From Lysobacter sp. (GTDB lineage Bacteria > Pseudomonadota > Gammaproteobacteria > Xanthomonadales > Xanthomonadaceae), in contig JAHCAU010000013.1 in NCBI GenBank assembly GCA_019634715.1, positions 1 to 64,000 on the forward strand: a DNA stretch of 64,000 bases. The letters run 5' to 3'. A program made the translations under genes and the position numbers. This document shows positions 6,297-16,001 of the stretch, one piece after another; position 1 is the first letter of the stretch, and the number at the start of each line of letters is the position of its first letter. The notes beneath the pieces are model-generated. The model had not been told where the DNA came from. It ran no database searches and saw only the letters and a list, made by a program, of their open reading frames with translations.

Positions 6297-7472
6297 TCAG
6301 TAAAAGTCGATTTTCAGCACCTTCTCAACTGTGCAGACATTCGCATCATCCGATTTAACGTCCATCTGAATTCCAGCCTTTACGACTTTCTTTTGCAAAT
6401 TTGCAGAAGCATTGATAGCCTTCACAAGCTTCCTGGCATCGACAGACTTCAGCTGAAATGAAAATGTCTTTATTCTGTTTTCACCAAAACGTCCGTCAAT
6501 TATCATCCGGTACTGCTTGTTCGATTCGTACTTCTTCATCAGTCTAGAACGCCATCTGCGCTGAAGCAGTCTGTCGACCCATCTTGGCTTTAGCCCCTCG
6601 AATGTCACTACGAGATGATTTTCTTTGCGCATGAGATCATCCGCACTGACGCTACGACCTGCCTTCGCACCTGCGTCAATCTTGGCAGGTCCCATTCCCG
6701 CGGCCAACTCAGCTCCTGCTGACGCTGACGTTTGCGCGCGATCAGACTCCTCAAGATAATCCAACAACTCCACCTTCTTTGCACCGAGATCCTTCATCAA
6801 GCCGATCAACCCCTCGTACATCGCTTCCTGTGCCGTTGAGAAATCTTCGGCAGAAAAACGCTGCAGAGATCGATGCAAGAAAGGGTGCTCGACGTAAAGC
6901 ATTCCCTCACGATATACGCACTCGGAATCGGGGAAATTTTCAGTGAAAGCATCTTTATTGATATATCTGAAGAGATCGTGCTGCGGAGCAGCTCCCACGG
7001 AAGACCTAGAAACATAGAGATCAAGGGGCTCGTTGCCATCAACCACTTGAGAGAACTGAACCAAAAAAGCAATTTCTTCCTCTGCAACCTGGCTGTCTAC
7101 CCTGACCAGCTCTGAGAGCAGGGGCTCAACCTGTCTTGCATCTGCCTCATCGAGTGCACGATACCAACGACTCAATACAGCAAATAGGTTTGGCTCCTTG
7201 AGTGCTTCTGAGATCTTATACCAAGACTCATTCGGCGCTTTTGAACGGAGTTCATCAAGATACCGTTCTTCTTCACGACTCAGCTCTCCATCAATCAAAA
7301 AAATAGAGATGGCAAGCAGAAGTGAAAAATCATCAAATCTAGACCAGGCCTTCAACGAGTTCGTTACAGGCTTCGCTGCCTGCCCTGCACCCTTATAAAG
7401 GTAGCCCGCGGCCACGCCAGCCGCACCGACAGTCGCTGCAGTAAGCCACGGGATCAATACAACTGGCAACAT
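6297..7472 (-). CDS. Membrane-anchored TerB-like protein
   Basis: 391 aa. An N-terminal hydrophobic, Gly/Ala-rich segment (residues ~5-27) should anchor it. Residues ~45-140 carry a TerB/tellurite-resistance-like helical pattern (LLAISIFLIDGELSREEERY), where acidic residues could bind a metal. The C-terminal ~180 residues include a Lys-rich domain with no recognised family. AAGGAG lies five bases before the ATG at 7472. It is followed at 17 bp by the PD-(D/E)XK-like gene. TerB-like domains are often found in phage-defence and stress loci; a signalling or sensor role here is inference. Confidence 0.65.
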   Translation of the reverse strand: MLPVVLIPWLTAATVGAAGVAAGYLYKGAGQAAKPVTNSLKAWSRFDDFSLLLAISIFLIDGELSREEERYLDELRSKAPNESWYKISEALKEPNLFAVLSRWYRALDEADARQVEPLLSELVRVDSQVAEEEIAFLVQFSQVVDGNEPLDLYVSRSSVGAAPQHDLFRYINKDAFTENFPDSECVYREGMLYVEHPFLHRSLQRFSAEDFSTAQEAMYEGLIGLMKDLGAKKVELLDYLEESDRAQTSASAGAELAAGMGPAKIDAGAKAGRSVSADDLMRKENHLVVTFEGLKPRWVDRLLQRRWRSRLMKKYESNKQYRMIIDGRFGENRIKTFSFQLKSVDARKLVKAINASANLQKKVVKAGIQMDVKSDDANVCTVEKVLKIDFY

Positions 7473-7563
7473 AATCTCTCCTTAGATTTTTTTATTCCAC
7501 ACAAGACACATGGCACGTGGAATGACATTGAACATCCAAAACACAGGCGCATCGAGCCGTGCG

Positions 7564-7628
7564 CCGCAACTCACCTCGACCTTGACGCGCCGAGCACGGT
7601 GCGATGCTGGGACGACAACGGTGGGCAC
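7564..7628 (-). repeat. Orphan fragment of cassette leader
   Basis: Matches only the outer part of the leader, from GTGCCCACCGTTG to just inside the distal inverted-repeat arm (7579-7591). No ORF, proximal arm or hairpin remains. Confidence 0.8.
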
Positions 7629-7693
7629 ACTACCATTGAGCCAGCATGCGGCCTTTGAATTCGGCGTATCTGCCGATTTCCAACTTCGACATT

Positions 7694-7765
7694 GGCGGGC
7701 CCAAGGCCCGCCCTACGAAAAACACTTTCCTGTTCAGCCGTAGGGCGGGCTCAAGCCCGCCTTAC
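7694..7765. repeat. Inverted pair of GTAGGGCGGGC...GCCCGCC REPs
   Basis: Two REP palindromes face each other: 7694-7716 (reverse) and 7740-7765 (GTAGGGCGGGCTCAAGCCCG). The second abuts the broken cassette G and replaces its 3' part. Confidence 0.8.
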
Positions 7766-7831
7766 GAGTTGTGGCGGGACTTCGACGAGCAACACGTTGG
7801 ATGGCTGGAACTGCGGCTTGGGCTTGGACAT
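7751..7831 (-). pseudogene. Truncated 63-aa cassette gene, copy G
   Basis: The first 21 codons match the other copies (MSKPKPQFQPSN to VEVPPQ). The frame then passes into the REP palindrome and ends after five foreign residues (LVRRA). The helical part and the hairpin are lost, so this copy is probably dead. Confidence 0.75.
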
Positions 7832-7982
7832 GACGGAACTCCGTTTCGCCCGGCAGCCATTGTGACCGCCGTTGGCGAATCCACACCGCATCGCGCGCAG
7901 GCGTATCAAGGTTTGCGCAGCAACTCGCCTCGACCTTGACGCGCCGAGCACGGTGCGATGCTGGGACGACAACGGTGGGCAC
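7766..7982 (-). repeat. Cassette copy G, 3' half deleted at a REP
   Basis: Keeps the outer edge, the leader (inverted repeat 7900-7945 with two changes in the proximal arm) and the start of the ORF. The rest is replaced by a REP. Confidence 0.85.
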
Positions 7983-8012
7983 CTCGAAACTCTACCCTGC
8001 CCCATGCTTTTT

Positions 8013-8038
8013 GAAACTCTACTCTGACCCCTCTTTTG
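8013..8038. repeat. GGGGTCAGAGTAGAGTTTC flank motif supplying the ATPase stop
   Basis: Same motif as 335-359. On the minus strand its TAG at 8019-8021 is the stop codon of the ATPase gene. A partial further copy (GACCCCTGCTTTTC) follows at 8041-8054 inside the coding region. Confidence 0.65.
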
Positions 8039-9353
8039 TTGACCCCTGCTTTTCCTGTTTTCTATTGGCTTCAACCGTGGCTTCGACCATATTGGCAATA
8101 TCGCTAATGAGCTTCATCCAAACGGTGGAACGGAGCTGACCTGGGTTCACTCCAAGCTTCGCCTGACAGAAGGCACGAATGAACGGATCTGAGAAGTAGA
8201 ACTTCCCAGACGCAATATCCAACCCAACCACCTCGCCGCGCTCGGGTGACTGCAACTCTTTCAAGTACTGCGTGAGATTGCCGGCCGGATAGTCCGCATT
8301 ATTTCTCTTTATCGACTTATGCAAATTACCGTAAGCGGCACCATCTTGATCGAACTCACAAAGCGCCTTAACGATAATTCGCCCATTGTCGAACCTACCT
8401 TGACGTCGATTCCTTACGGCGCGGTCGTAACGCTCTTTTAGCGTGTCAGACGCATCATCAATGTACATCTTGATCGCGGCATCTAAGTCCGCTTGCCCCA
8501 CGGCCCTGCCCGGCATGGCTGTACTAATCACGTTCATTGCGAAGCAAACATTCAGACACAACTGATGGCAAATTGCCGGCAATCCGTTGGACAACGAAAC
8601 AATCTGACGCTCAACTGACGGATCGAACGTCAGCCCAAGGAGGCTCGCTCCCTTCTCAATGATCAAACGCAACTCCTCATTCGCCATGAGAGGTACGCTT
8701 ATCTCCGCAACACGCCCCGACATCTCTTGATCGTACTTAACCACTTCCCGTCCTGTACTGACAGCACCGATCGCCACGACCTTTAAATCCGGATACGAGG
8801 CAGCGACATCCATAAAGACTTTCATCGTCTGAGCCAGCTTAACTTTCTCCGACTCCCCTACTTTATGAAAGTCTTCGATTAGCCAACAAGCCTTCGCATC
8901 ACCCATCAGCGCGCCTAGCAATTGGGGCGTCAACTGCGGAGGGAGCATGCGAGAAGATGTCGAAGACTCCTTCTCCGAAGAAGATAACTCAAGACCAGCC
9001 TTTACAATCTCGTATTCGGACTGTAGCGATGCTTTTCGACCGCTACTCTTCTCGAACTGAACGTCCTTTTTGTAGTACGGACTGAGCTGATCAAATGCAT
9101 TCAGAACAATCTGCTCAAAGGTCATTCCAGCTATGCATCTAGTCGTAATATGCGCCTCGAATATTTGCTCCAGCTTGTTATTGATTAGCGTAGTCTTACC
9201 GGCCCCACTGTGGCCAAAAACGACAATCTGCTTGCCAGGCGTCTGCAAAGCACGGACCAATTTGTCGTCCACTGCCGCTCGTTCAACAAAAGTGAGCTTT
9301 GCAGGAAGCGTCGGGGTAAAAACCTCATTGGGGTAATAAGTCACCTGACTCAC
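8019..9353 (-). CDS. Orc1/Cdc6- or STAND-like P-loop ATPase
   Basis: 444 aa. Walker A is GHSGAGKT (residues ~47-54), Walker B LIEDFHK (~156-162), with a sensor-like region AIGAVSTGREVV (~190-201). A long helical part with a winged-helix-like C-terminus (LTQYLKELQSPERGEV) follows. This order fits AAA+/STAND NTPases of the Orc/Cdc6 or TniB kind, which often act as switches in defence or mobile elements. GTG start at 9353 with GGAGG six bases before. The last residues (QGSTKEGSE) and the stop lie in the GGGGTCAGAGTAG flank motif, so the native end was probably replaced. First gene of the candidate three-gene module. Confidence 0.7.
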   Translation of the reverse strand: MSQVTYYPNEVFTPTLPAKLTFVERAAVDDKLVRALQTPGKQIVVFGHSGAGKTTLINNKLEQIFEAHITTRCIAGMTFEQIVLNAFDQLSPYYKKDVQFEKSSGRKASLQSEYEIVKAGLELSSSEKESSTSSRMLPPQLTPQLLGALMGDAKACWLIEDFHKVGESEKVKLAQTMKVFMDVAASYPDLKVVAIGAVSTGREVVKYDQEMSGRVAEISVPLMANEELRLIIEKGASLLGLTFDPSVERQIVSLSNGLPAICHQLCLNVCFAMNVISTAMPGRAVGQADLDAAIKMYIDDASDTLKERYDRAVRNRRQGRFDNGRIIVKALCEFDQDGAAYGNLHKSIKRNNADYPAGNLTQYLKELQSPERGEVVGLDIASGKFYFSDPFIRAFCQAKLGVNPGQLRSTVWMKLISDIANMVEATVEANRKQEKQGSTKEGSE

Positions 9354-9431
9354 GCATCGCCTCCATAGCGAACTAACGCCAATCGATATCCGACATAAGA
9401 AAACGATCGGTCATGGCGGGCAATAACGAAC

Positions 9432-12400
9432 TCACATATTCCGCCGATACTCCCCACCCACATCGTAGAGAGCATGTGAAATCTGCCCCAAGCTGTAAGA
9501 TTTGACAGCTTCCATCAGGGCCGCGAATACATTCGCGCGATCCCGGGCGGTCTTCTGCAGGTAGCCCAGCCCTTCCGGCATATTCCGCAGCGCCTGATAC
9601 CCCGCCACATTCGCAATCTGCTGCCCCTTCTCCCCCTCGGTCGAGCGGATCAGCTCGATCTCGGTGACGATATCGCCGCCATGGTCCTTCGGGAGGAAGG
9701 TGTTCACGCCGATCAGCGGCAGGCTGCCGTCGTGCTTCTTGTGTTCGTAGTAGAGGCTTTCTTCCTGGATCTTGCCGCGCTGGTACATGGTGTCCATGGC
9801 GCCGAGCACGCCGCCGCGTTCGCTGATGGCTTCGAATTCGCGGTAGACGGCTTCCTCGACGATGTCGGTGAGCTTGTCGACGATGAAGCTGCCCTGCCAG
9901 GGGTTCTCGCAGAAGTTGAGGCCCAGTTCCTTGTTGATGATCATCTGGATGGCGACGGCGCGGCGCACGGACTCTTCGGTGGGCGTGGTGATGGCTTCGT
10001 CGTAGGCGTTGGTGTGCAGGCTGTTGCAGTTGTCGAACAGGGCGTACAGGGCCTGCAGCGTGGTGCGGATGTCGTTGAACTGGATTTCCTGGGCGTGCAG
10101 CGAGCGGCCGGAGGTCTGGATGTGGTACTTCATCATCTGGCTGCGGGCGCTGGCGCCGTAGCGTTCGCGCATGGCGCGCGCCCAGATGCGGCGGGCGACG
10201 CGGCCGATGACGGTGTATTCCGGGTCCATGCCGTTGCTGAAGAAGAACGACAAGTTGGGTGCGAAGTCGTCGATCTTCATGCCGCGCGCGAGGTAGTACT
10301 CGACGATGGTGAAGCCGTTGGACAGGGTGAAGGCGAGCTGGCTGATCGGGTTCGCGCCGGCTTCGGCGATGTGGTAGCCGCTGATCGACACCGAGTAGAA
10401 GTTGCGCACGTTCTTCTCGACGAAGAACTGCTGGATGTCGCCCATCATCCGCATCGCGAATTCGGTGCTGAAGATGCAGGTGTTCTGGGCCTGGTCTTCC
10501 TTGAGGATGTCGGCCTGCACCGTGCCGCGCACGGTGGCGAGGGTCTGCGCCTTGATGTTGGCGTAGGTCTCGGCGTCGACCACCTGGTCGCCGGTGACGC
10601 CGAGCAGGCCGAGGCCGAGGCCGTCGTTGGTCTCGGGCAGGTCGCCGCTGTATTCGGGGCGCTGGCGGCCTTCGAAGAGTTTTTCGATGGTGGCGTGGGC
10701 GGCGTCCCAGCGCGCCTGGTCGGCGCGCAGGTATTTCTCGACCTGCTGGTCGATCGCGGTGTTCATGAACATCGCGAGGATGATCGGCGCGGGGCCGTTG
10801 ATGGTCATCGACACCGAGGTGCTGGGCGCGCAGAGGTCGAAGCCGGAGTACAGCTTCTTCATGTCGTCGAGCGTGGCGATGTTGACGCCGGAGTTGCCGA
10901 TCTTGCCGTAGATGTCGGGACGGATGGCCGGGTCTTCGCCGTACAGGGTGACGCTGTCGAAGGCGGTGGACAGGCGCGCGGCAGGCAGGCCGACGCTGAG
11001 GTAGTGGAAGCGGCGGTTGGTGCGCTCGGGCGTGCCCTCGCCCGCGAACATGCGGATGGGGTCTTCGCCGGTGCGGCGGTACGGGTAGACGCCGCCGGTG
11101 TACGGGTAGTAACCGGGCAGGTTTTCCTTCTGCAGGAAGGTCAGCAGTTCGCCCCACGACTTGTAGGTGGGCGCGGCGATCTTGGGGATCTGCTGGTGCG
11201 ACAGGGATTCGCGGTAGTTCTCGACGCGGATGGTCTTGTCGCGGACCTGGTATTCGTTGACGTCGTCGACGATGGATTTCAGGCGCGCGGGCCATTCGCG
11301 CAGCAGCTTGAGGGCCTCGCTGTCGAGGGACTGGACGGCGTCGTTGTAGCGTTGGCGCAGCGTCAGAAGGGTGGCATCCACCTGTAGGGCGGGCTCAAGC
11401 CCGCCGTTTGCGTTCGCCGGCGATTCCGGAAGGCGGGCTTGAGCCCGCCCTACGAGGGCATCGGGGCTGTACAGGTCCAGCATCTTCGGCAGCGCGGTGT
11501 CGCCGAGGCTTTCGAGCGACTGCCAGTAGGCCTGGGCGCGGTCGGCGATCTCGGCCTGGCTTTCGATGCGCTTGTTGATGCTGCGGCCCTGCTCGGCGAT
11601 CTCGGCTAGATAGCGGACGCGGTTGCCGGGGATGAGGACGGTGGCGCGGGGTTCCTTGAGGCTGGTGTCGATGGCGGGATGCCAATTGCATCGCGTTGTA
11701 GGAGCGGCTTCAGCCGCGAGCTTTTGCTCTTCCGCAACAGAGCTCGGGGCTGAAGCCCCTCCTACAACCCCTCCTACAAAGCCGCCAAGATTGAGCTTCT
11801 CGCGCAGCAGGCGGCAGAGGTTGGCGAACATCCAGCTGATGCCGGGGTCGTTGAACTGCGAGGCGATGGTCGGGTAGACCGGCACGTCCTCGTCCTTCAT
11901 GGTGAAGGCGGTGCGGTTGCGCTTCCACTGCTTGCGCACGTCGCGCAGGGCATCCTCGGCGCCGCGCTTGTCGAACTTGTTGAGCACGACGAGTTCGGCG
12001 AAGTCGAGCATGTCGATCTTCTCGAGCTGGCTGGGCGCGCCGAAGTCGCTGGTCATGACGTACATCGGGAAATCGACGAGGTCGACGATCTCCGAGTCGC
12101 TCTGGCCGATGCCGGCGGTTTCGACGATGACCAGGTCGTAGCCGAGCGACTTGAGGAAGGCGATGCAGTCCTTCAGCACCACGTTGGTCGCGGCGTGCTG
12201 GCGGCGGGTGGCCATGGAGCGCATGAAAATGCGCGGGCTGCGCAGCGAGTTCATGCGGATGCGGTCGCCGAGCAGCGCGCCGCCGGTGCGGCGGCGGGTG
12301 GGGTCGACCGAGATCACCGCGATGCGCATGTCGGGGAAGCTGGCGAGGAAGCGGTTGAGCAGTTCGTCGGTGACCGAGGACTTGCCGGCGCCGCCGGTGC

Positions 12401-13031
12401 CGGTGATGCCGACGACGGGCGTCTTGCCGCCGGCGAGCTGCCATTCCTTGCGGAGGTGGGCGAGTTCGGATTCGTCGAGGGCACTCTCTTCGATGGCGCT
12501 GAGCATCTGGCCGATGGCGATTTCGTCGCTGAAGTCCACGCGCTTGGGCGTGGCGACCGGCTGGCGCGCGGCACCGGCGCGGCGGATGACGTCCTCGATC
12601 ATCGCGACGAGGCCCATGTGCATGCCGTCGTTGGGATGGTAGATGCGCTCGACGCCGTAGGCCTGCAGCTCGCGGATCTCTTCGGGGGTGATGGTGCCGC
12701 CGCCGCCGCCGAAGACGCGGATGTGGCCGGCGCCGCGTTCGCGCAGCATGTCGACCATGTACTTGAAGTATTCGACGTGGCCGCCCTGGTAGCTGGAGAG
12801 CGCGATGGCGTCGGCGTCTTCCTGCAGCGCGGCGCGGACGACGTCCTCGACGCTGCGGTTGTGGCCGAGGTGGATGACTTCGGCGCCCTGCCCCTGGATC
12901 AGGCGGCGCATGATGTTGATGGCGGCGTCGTGGCCGTCGAACAGACTGGCGGCGGTGACGAAGCGGAGCGGTGAGGCCTCCGGCTGCTGGGCGGGGGCGT
13001 TGCCTTCGAAGGGGACGGCTGGCGTGCTCAT
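9432..13031 (-). CDS. icmF: Fused isobutyryl-CoA mutase with G-protein chaperone
   Basis: Interconverts isobutyryl-CoA and n-butyryl-CoA with adenosylcobalamin. Domain order is that of IcmF: a cobalamin-binding domain (residues ~22-150, FDGHDAA), a MeaB-type GTPase (P-loop GTGGAGKSS at ~211-219), a linker, then the substrate barrel ([26 protein letters not shown]). At 1199 aa it is about 100 residues longer than usual. Part of the excess comes from two REP pairs read in frame at ~417-445 and ~526-549. ATG 13031 gives the natural N-terminus; a longer frame upstream is chance. It stands alone on the minus strand. Confidence 0.93.
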   Translation of the reverse strand: MSTPAVPFEGNAPAQQPEASPLRFVTAASLFDGHDAAINIMRRLIQGQGAEVIHLGHNRSVEDVVRAALQEDADAIALSSYQGGHVEYFKYMVDMLRERGAGHIRVFGGGGGTITPEEIRELQAYGVERIYHPNDGMHMGLVAMIEDVIRRAGAARQPVATPKRVDFSDEIAIGQMLSAIEESALDESELAHLRKEWQLAGGKTPVVGITGTGGAGKSSVTDELLNRFLASFPDMRIAVISVDPTRRRTGGALLGDRIRMNSLRSPRIFMRSMATRRQHAATNVVLKDCIAFLKSLGYDLVIVETAGIGQSDSEIVDLVDFPMYVMTSDFGAPSQLEKIDMLDFAELVVLNKFDKRGAEDALRDVRKQWKRNRTAFTMKDEDVPVYPTIASQFNDPGISWMFANLCRLLREKLNLGGFVGGVVGGASAPSSVAEEQKLAAEAAPTTRCNWHPAIDTSLKEPRATVLIPGNRVRYLAEIAEQGRSINKRIESQAEIADRAQAYWQSLESLGDTALPKMLDLYSPDALVGRAQARLPESPANANGGLEPALQVDATLLTLRQRYNDAVQSLDSEALKLLREWPARLKSIVDDVNEYQVRDKTIRVENYRESLSHQQIPKIAAPTYKSWGELLTFLQKENLPGYYPYTGGVYPYRRTGEDPIRMFAGEGTPERTNRRFHYLSVGLPAARLSTAFDSVTLYGEDPAIRPDIYGKIGNSGVNIATLDDMKKLYSGFDLCAPSTSVSMTINGPAPIILAMFMNTAIDQQVEKYLRADQARWDAAHATIEKLFEGRQRPEYSGDLPETNDGLGLGLLGVTGDQVVDAETYANIKAQTLATVRGTVQADILKEDQAQNTCIFSTEFAMRMMGDIQQFFVEKNVRNFYSVSISGYHIAEAGANPISQLAFTLSNGFTIVEYYLARGMKIDDFAPNLSFFFSNGMDPEYTVIGRVARRIWARAMRERYGASARSQMMKYHIQTSGRSLHAQEIQFNDIRTTLQALYALFDNCNSLHTNAYDEAITTPTEESVRRAVAIQMIINKELGLNFCENPWQGSFIVDKLTDIVEEAVYREFEAISERGGVLGAMDTMYQRGKIQEESLYYEHKKHDGSLPLIGVNTFLPKDHGGDIVTEIELIRSTEGEKGQQIANVAGYQALRNMPEGLGYLQKTARDRANVFAALMEAVKSYSLGQISHALYDVGGEYRRNM
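11383..11453. repeat. Inverted REP pair inside icmF
   Basis: GTAGGGCGGGCTCAAGCCCG at 11384 and its inverse ending at 11453 enclose ~22 bases. The whole unit is read in frame in the linker/mutase junction of icmF, giving residues such as [12 protein letters not shown]. It is the same REP family as at 7694-7765. Confidence 0.85.
11697..11780. repeat. Second REP pair inside icmF
   Basis: TGTAGGAGCGGCTTCAGCCG at the left and GGGGCTGAAGCCCCTCCTAC at the right, with a duplicated CCCTCCTACA end. It is read in frame as part of icmF ([12 protein letters not shown]...AAEAAPTT). It belongs to the GTAGGAG...CTCCTAC family also seen at 36561 and 55200. Confidence 0.8.
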
Positions 13032-13149
13032 GGCGCGCGCTCCATGCTGAAAACGATGATGGCGTATTGTAACCCGCCGCCCGCCCTTGCCCGCATGACC
13101 ATACGGCAGGGATACTCGACCGCACGGAATAACGCAGCAGATCGTATAC

Positions 13150-14703
13150 ATGACCCGTTTCCAGCGCATCCTCGCGTGGGGCACCTTCTCTTTCTTCTCG
13201 CTGGTCGGCACCGGACTGCTGTTCGCCGACCACCTGACGCCGCCGGCCACCGGCGAGCCGGGCGTGGTGCTGCCGATCAAACCGGGCGAAACCGAACTGG
13301 ACCGCGAGATCGAGCCGCTGCTTGCCGCCAATCCCGGCAAGACCGGTGCGCTGCTGGTGGAGGACGGCGTGGATGCGTTCGCGGCGCGCGCGATGACCGC
13401 GCAGAAGGCCGGGCGCAGCCTCGACCTGCAGTACTACATCTGGCACGACGACCCGACCGGGCGCCTGCTCGGTCGCGAGGTGTGGCGCGCAGCGGAACGC
13501 GGCGTGCGCGTGCGCATGCTGCTGGACGACATGAACGCGCAGGGCATGGACTCGAAGCTGCTGCTGCTCGATGCCCATCCGAACATCGAGATCCGCCTGT
13601 ACAACCCCTTCCGCAACCGCGAGGGCCTGGGCCGGCTGTTCGAGATGGTGCAGCGCGTCGTCAGCGTGAACCATCGCATGCACAACAAGGCGTGGATCGC
13701 CGACAACCGCGTGGCGGTGGTGGGCGGGCGCAACATCGGCGACGAGTACTTCGGCGCCGCCGACGAAGTGAATTTCCGCGACCTGGACGTGGTGCTGTTC
13801 GGCCCGGCGGTGGCCGAGACCAGCACGATGTTCGACCACTACTGGAACAGCAAGGCCGTGGTGCCGCTGAAGGCGCTGGCGCGCGTGCCGCGCGGCGGCT
13901 TCGACGAGATCGGCGAGGCGATCGAGACCGAGGCGCAGGGGCCGGCGGCGCAGCGCTACCTGCAGCGCGTGGCCGCATCGCCGCGCGTGCAGGACTACGC
14001 GCGCGTCCGCCTGAAGCCGTTCTGGAGCGACCGCATCCACCTGATCACCGATCCGCCGCTGAAGTGGGAGGACGACAAGCGCGACGAGTGGATCGTGCAC
14101 CGCATCGAGCAGGACCTGGCCTCGGCCAAGCGCAAGGTGCTGCTGATCTCGCCCTACTTCGTGCCGGGCACCGAGGTGACCGAGCGCATGACCGGGCTGG
14201 TGAACCAGGGCGTGACCGTGGGCGTGGTGACCAATTCGCTGGCGGCGAACGACGTGTTCGCGGTGTACGGCGCGTACCGCCGCTATCGCGACACGCTGGT
14301 GCGCGGCGGGGTGTCGGTGTACGAACTGCGCGCGCAGGGCCATCCCACCAGCAGCCTGTTCGGCAGCAGCGGCGCGAGCCTGCACACCAAGGCCTACAGC
14401 GTGGACGACACGCGCGGCTACATCGGCTCGTTCAACCTGGATGCGCGATCGGCCTACCTCAACACCGAGATGGGCGTGGTGTTCGACGACGCCGCGCTGG
14501 CGAAGGCAGTGCGCGAGGAATACCTGCGCCTGGCCAATCCGGAACTGAGCTACTGGATGCACGTCGGCAAGGACGGCGCGCCGCGCTGGCTGGACCGCGC
14601 CACGAAGCCGCCGACCCTGCACGCGAAGGAGCCGGACACCACGACGATGCAGCGCTTCAGCGCCAAGGCGATCGGCTGGCTGCCGCTGGAATCGCAGCTG
14701 TGA
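13150..14703 (+). CDS. Phospholipase-D superfamily protein, ClsC/YmdC-like cardiolipin synthase
   Basis: 517 aa with an N-terminal signal or anchor segment (residues ~8-27). Two PLD catalytic motifs are present: [19 protein letters not shown] (~175-193) and [10 protein letters not shown]...GSFNLDARS (~412-435). The family joins phospholipids or cleaves phosphodiesters; spacing and GGRNIGDEY resemble ClsC, which uses PG and PE. It acts at the membrane. No strong ribosome site precedes ATG 13150. The next gene starts inside its stop (GTGA), so the two are co-translated. Confidence 0.85.
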   Translation: MTRFQRILAWGTFSFFSLVGTGLLFADHLTPPATGEPGVVLPIKPGETELDREIEPLLAANPGKTGALLVEDGVDAFAARAMTAQKAGRSLDLQYYIWHDDPTGRLLGREVWRAAERGVRVRMLLDDMNAQGMDSKLLLLDAHPNIEIRLYNPFRNREGLGRLFEMVQRVVSVNHRMHNKAWIADNRVAVVGGRNIGDEYFGAADEVNFRDLDVVLFGPAVAETSTMFDHYWNSKAVVPLKALARVPRGGFDEIGEAIETEAQGPAAQRYLQRVAASPRVQDYARVRLKPFWSDRIHLITDPPLKWEDDKRDEWIVHRIEQDLASAKRKVLLISPYFVPGTEVTERMTGLVNQGVTVGVVTNSLAANDVFAVYGAYRRYRDTLVRGGVSVYELRAQGHPTSSLFGSSGASLHTKAYSVDDTRGYIGSFNLDARSAYLNTEMGVVFDDAALAKAVREEYLRLANPELSYWMHVGKDGAPRWLDRATKPPTLHAKEPDTTTMQRFSAKAIGWLPLESQL

Positions 14704-15983
14704 GCGCGATGCAGCAGGACCCGGCCGCACTGCGCGCGGCGGCCGAGCGCGGATCGGTCGAGCATGCGTTCGCGCTGGCGCAGGCGCTGGTGGCGCACGA
14801 ACGCATGGACGAGGCGCAGGCCTGGCACCTGCGCGCGGCGCAGGGCGGGCACGCGGGCGCGCAGGTCGAATACGCGCGGATGCGGCTGTACGGGATCGTC
14901 GGTGCGCCCGCACCGCAGGAGGCACTGGCGTGGTTCGAGCGCGCCGAGCGCGCGGGGCATCCGCTGGCGTCGGAGTATCTGGTGAAGCTCGCGGCCGGCG
15001 GCGTCGCCCTGCCCCGCGACATGCGCATGAACGAACGCGTCCTGCGCGGCGTGCAGACCGACCATGCGCCCTCGCTGCTCGCCGCAGCCTTGCATTTCGG
15101 GCGAAAGCCGCATCCGGACGACCAGACGCTGTGCCTGCAACTACTGGAACGCGCCGCCGCCCGCGGCGACATCGCCGCTGCGGTGCTGCTGGCCGAGCGC
15201 ATGGCGCATGGCGAAGGCTGCGAAGCGCAGCCGGACGCGGCGCGCGACCTGTGGACGCAACTCGCCGACGCGGGGGTCGAGCGCGTACCGGCGTTCACGC
15301 TGCCGCCACCGGCGGCTGCGGGCAGTCCGCCGCGACAGCTCGCGTTGGAGGACGCGATGCAGCCCCCTGCAGCGCATGTACTGTCGACGCAGCCGCGCGT
15401 GTCGGTGATCGACCGGCTGCTGTCGGCCGACGAATGCCGGCTGCTCATTGTCAATGCGCAGCCGCACCTGCAGGCCTCGCGCACGCTGGACCCGGCCTCG
15501 GGCCAGTCGCTGAACATGGAGCTGCGCACCAGCCACCACGCGCAGTTCGACCCGGTGCTGGAAAGCCTCGCGCTGCGCCTCGTGCAATGGCGCATGGCCG
15601 CGGCGGCGGGGCTGGAACTGGTCGAGGCCGAGCCGCTGATCGTGCTGCGCTATGCGCCGGGGCAGGAATACAAGCCGCATCGCGACTACCTGCCGCCGGC
15701 GTCGATCGCACGCGACGGCCCGCAGGCCGGCAACCGGCGGCGCACGATCTGCGTGTACCTGAATCCGGTGACGGCCGGCGGCGCGACGGCCTTCCCGCAG
15801 GCCGGGCTGCAGGTGGAACCGCTGCCGGGACGCGCAGTGGTGTTCGACAACCTCACTTACGACGCAACATCGCCGCAGGGTCGACCGGACCCCGATTCGC
15901 TGCACGCCGGAACGCCGGTCGAAACCGGCGAGAAGTGGCTGGCGACGCTGTGGATCCGGCAGGCGCGGTATCGGGCGTTCTGA
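14700..15983 (+). CDS. Prolyl 4-hydroxylase-like dioxygenase with Sel1/TPR-like N-terminus
   Basis: 427 aa. Residues ~1-200 are Ala-rich helical repeats of Sel1/TPR type (AQAWHLRAAQGGHAGAQVEYA). The C-terminal ~200 residues are an Fe(II)/2-oxoglutarate dioxygenase: YKPHRDYLPP supplies the HxD pair, GGATAFPQ follows, and LHAGTPVETGEKWLATLWIR holds the distal His and the Lys/Arg that binds 2-oxoglutarate. Substrate unknown. GTG 14700 overlaps the previous stop; ATG 14709 is the alternative start. It ends 18 bp from the convergent globin gene. Confidence 0.82.
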   Translation: MSAMQQDPAALRAAAERGSVEHAFALAQALVAHERMDEAQAWHLRAAQGGHAGAQVEYARMRLYGIVGAPAPQEALAWFERAERAGHPLASEYLVKLAAGGVALPRDMRMNERVLRGVQTDHAPSLLAAALHFGRKPHPDDQTLCLQLLERAAARGDIAAAVLLAERMAHGEGCEAQPDAARDLWTQLADAGVERVPAFTLPPPAAAGSPPRQLALEDAMQPPAAHVLSTQPRVSVIDRLLSADECRLLIVNAQPHLQASRTLDPASGQSLNMELRTSHHAQFDPVLESLALRLVQWRMAAAAGLELVEAEPLIVLRYAPGQEYKPHRDYLPPASIARDGPQAGNRRRTICVYLNPVTAGGATAFPQAGLQVEPLPGRAVVFDNLTYDATSPQGRPDPDSLHAGTPVETGEKWLATLWIRQARYRAF

Positions 15984-16001
15984 ACCGCGCCGGGAAGCGG
16001 C

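Larger units (their letters stand above)
7473..8012. other. Cassette and REP debris between ATPase and TerB-like genes
   Basis: About 540 bp without an intact gene. It holds an orphan piece of cassette leader (7564-7628), two REP palindromes (7694-7716 and 7740-7765), truncated cassette G (7766-7982) and a degenerate flank motif (7986-8010). The order suggests repeated insertion and deletion at repeats. Confidence 0.8.

Noticed and set aside
1..7982. Integron cassette array
   Set aside because: The repeats are ~377 bp, carry an ORF and lack paired attC core sites; no integrase gene is present in the window.
1..7982. CRISPR array
   Set aside because: Repeat and spacer lengths are far too large, the spacers hold genes, and no cas genes are visible.
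9681..11387. Long open frame antisense to icmF (568 codons)
   Set aside because: A GC-rich shadow frame; composition (Val/Asp/Ala/His) shows no domain, and icmF is clearly the real gene.
11710..14925. Very long minus-strand frame across icmF start and the PLD gene
   Set aside because: Arg/Ala/His-rich shadow typical of high-GC DNA, contradicting two well-supported genes.
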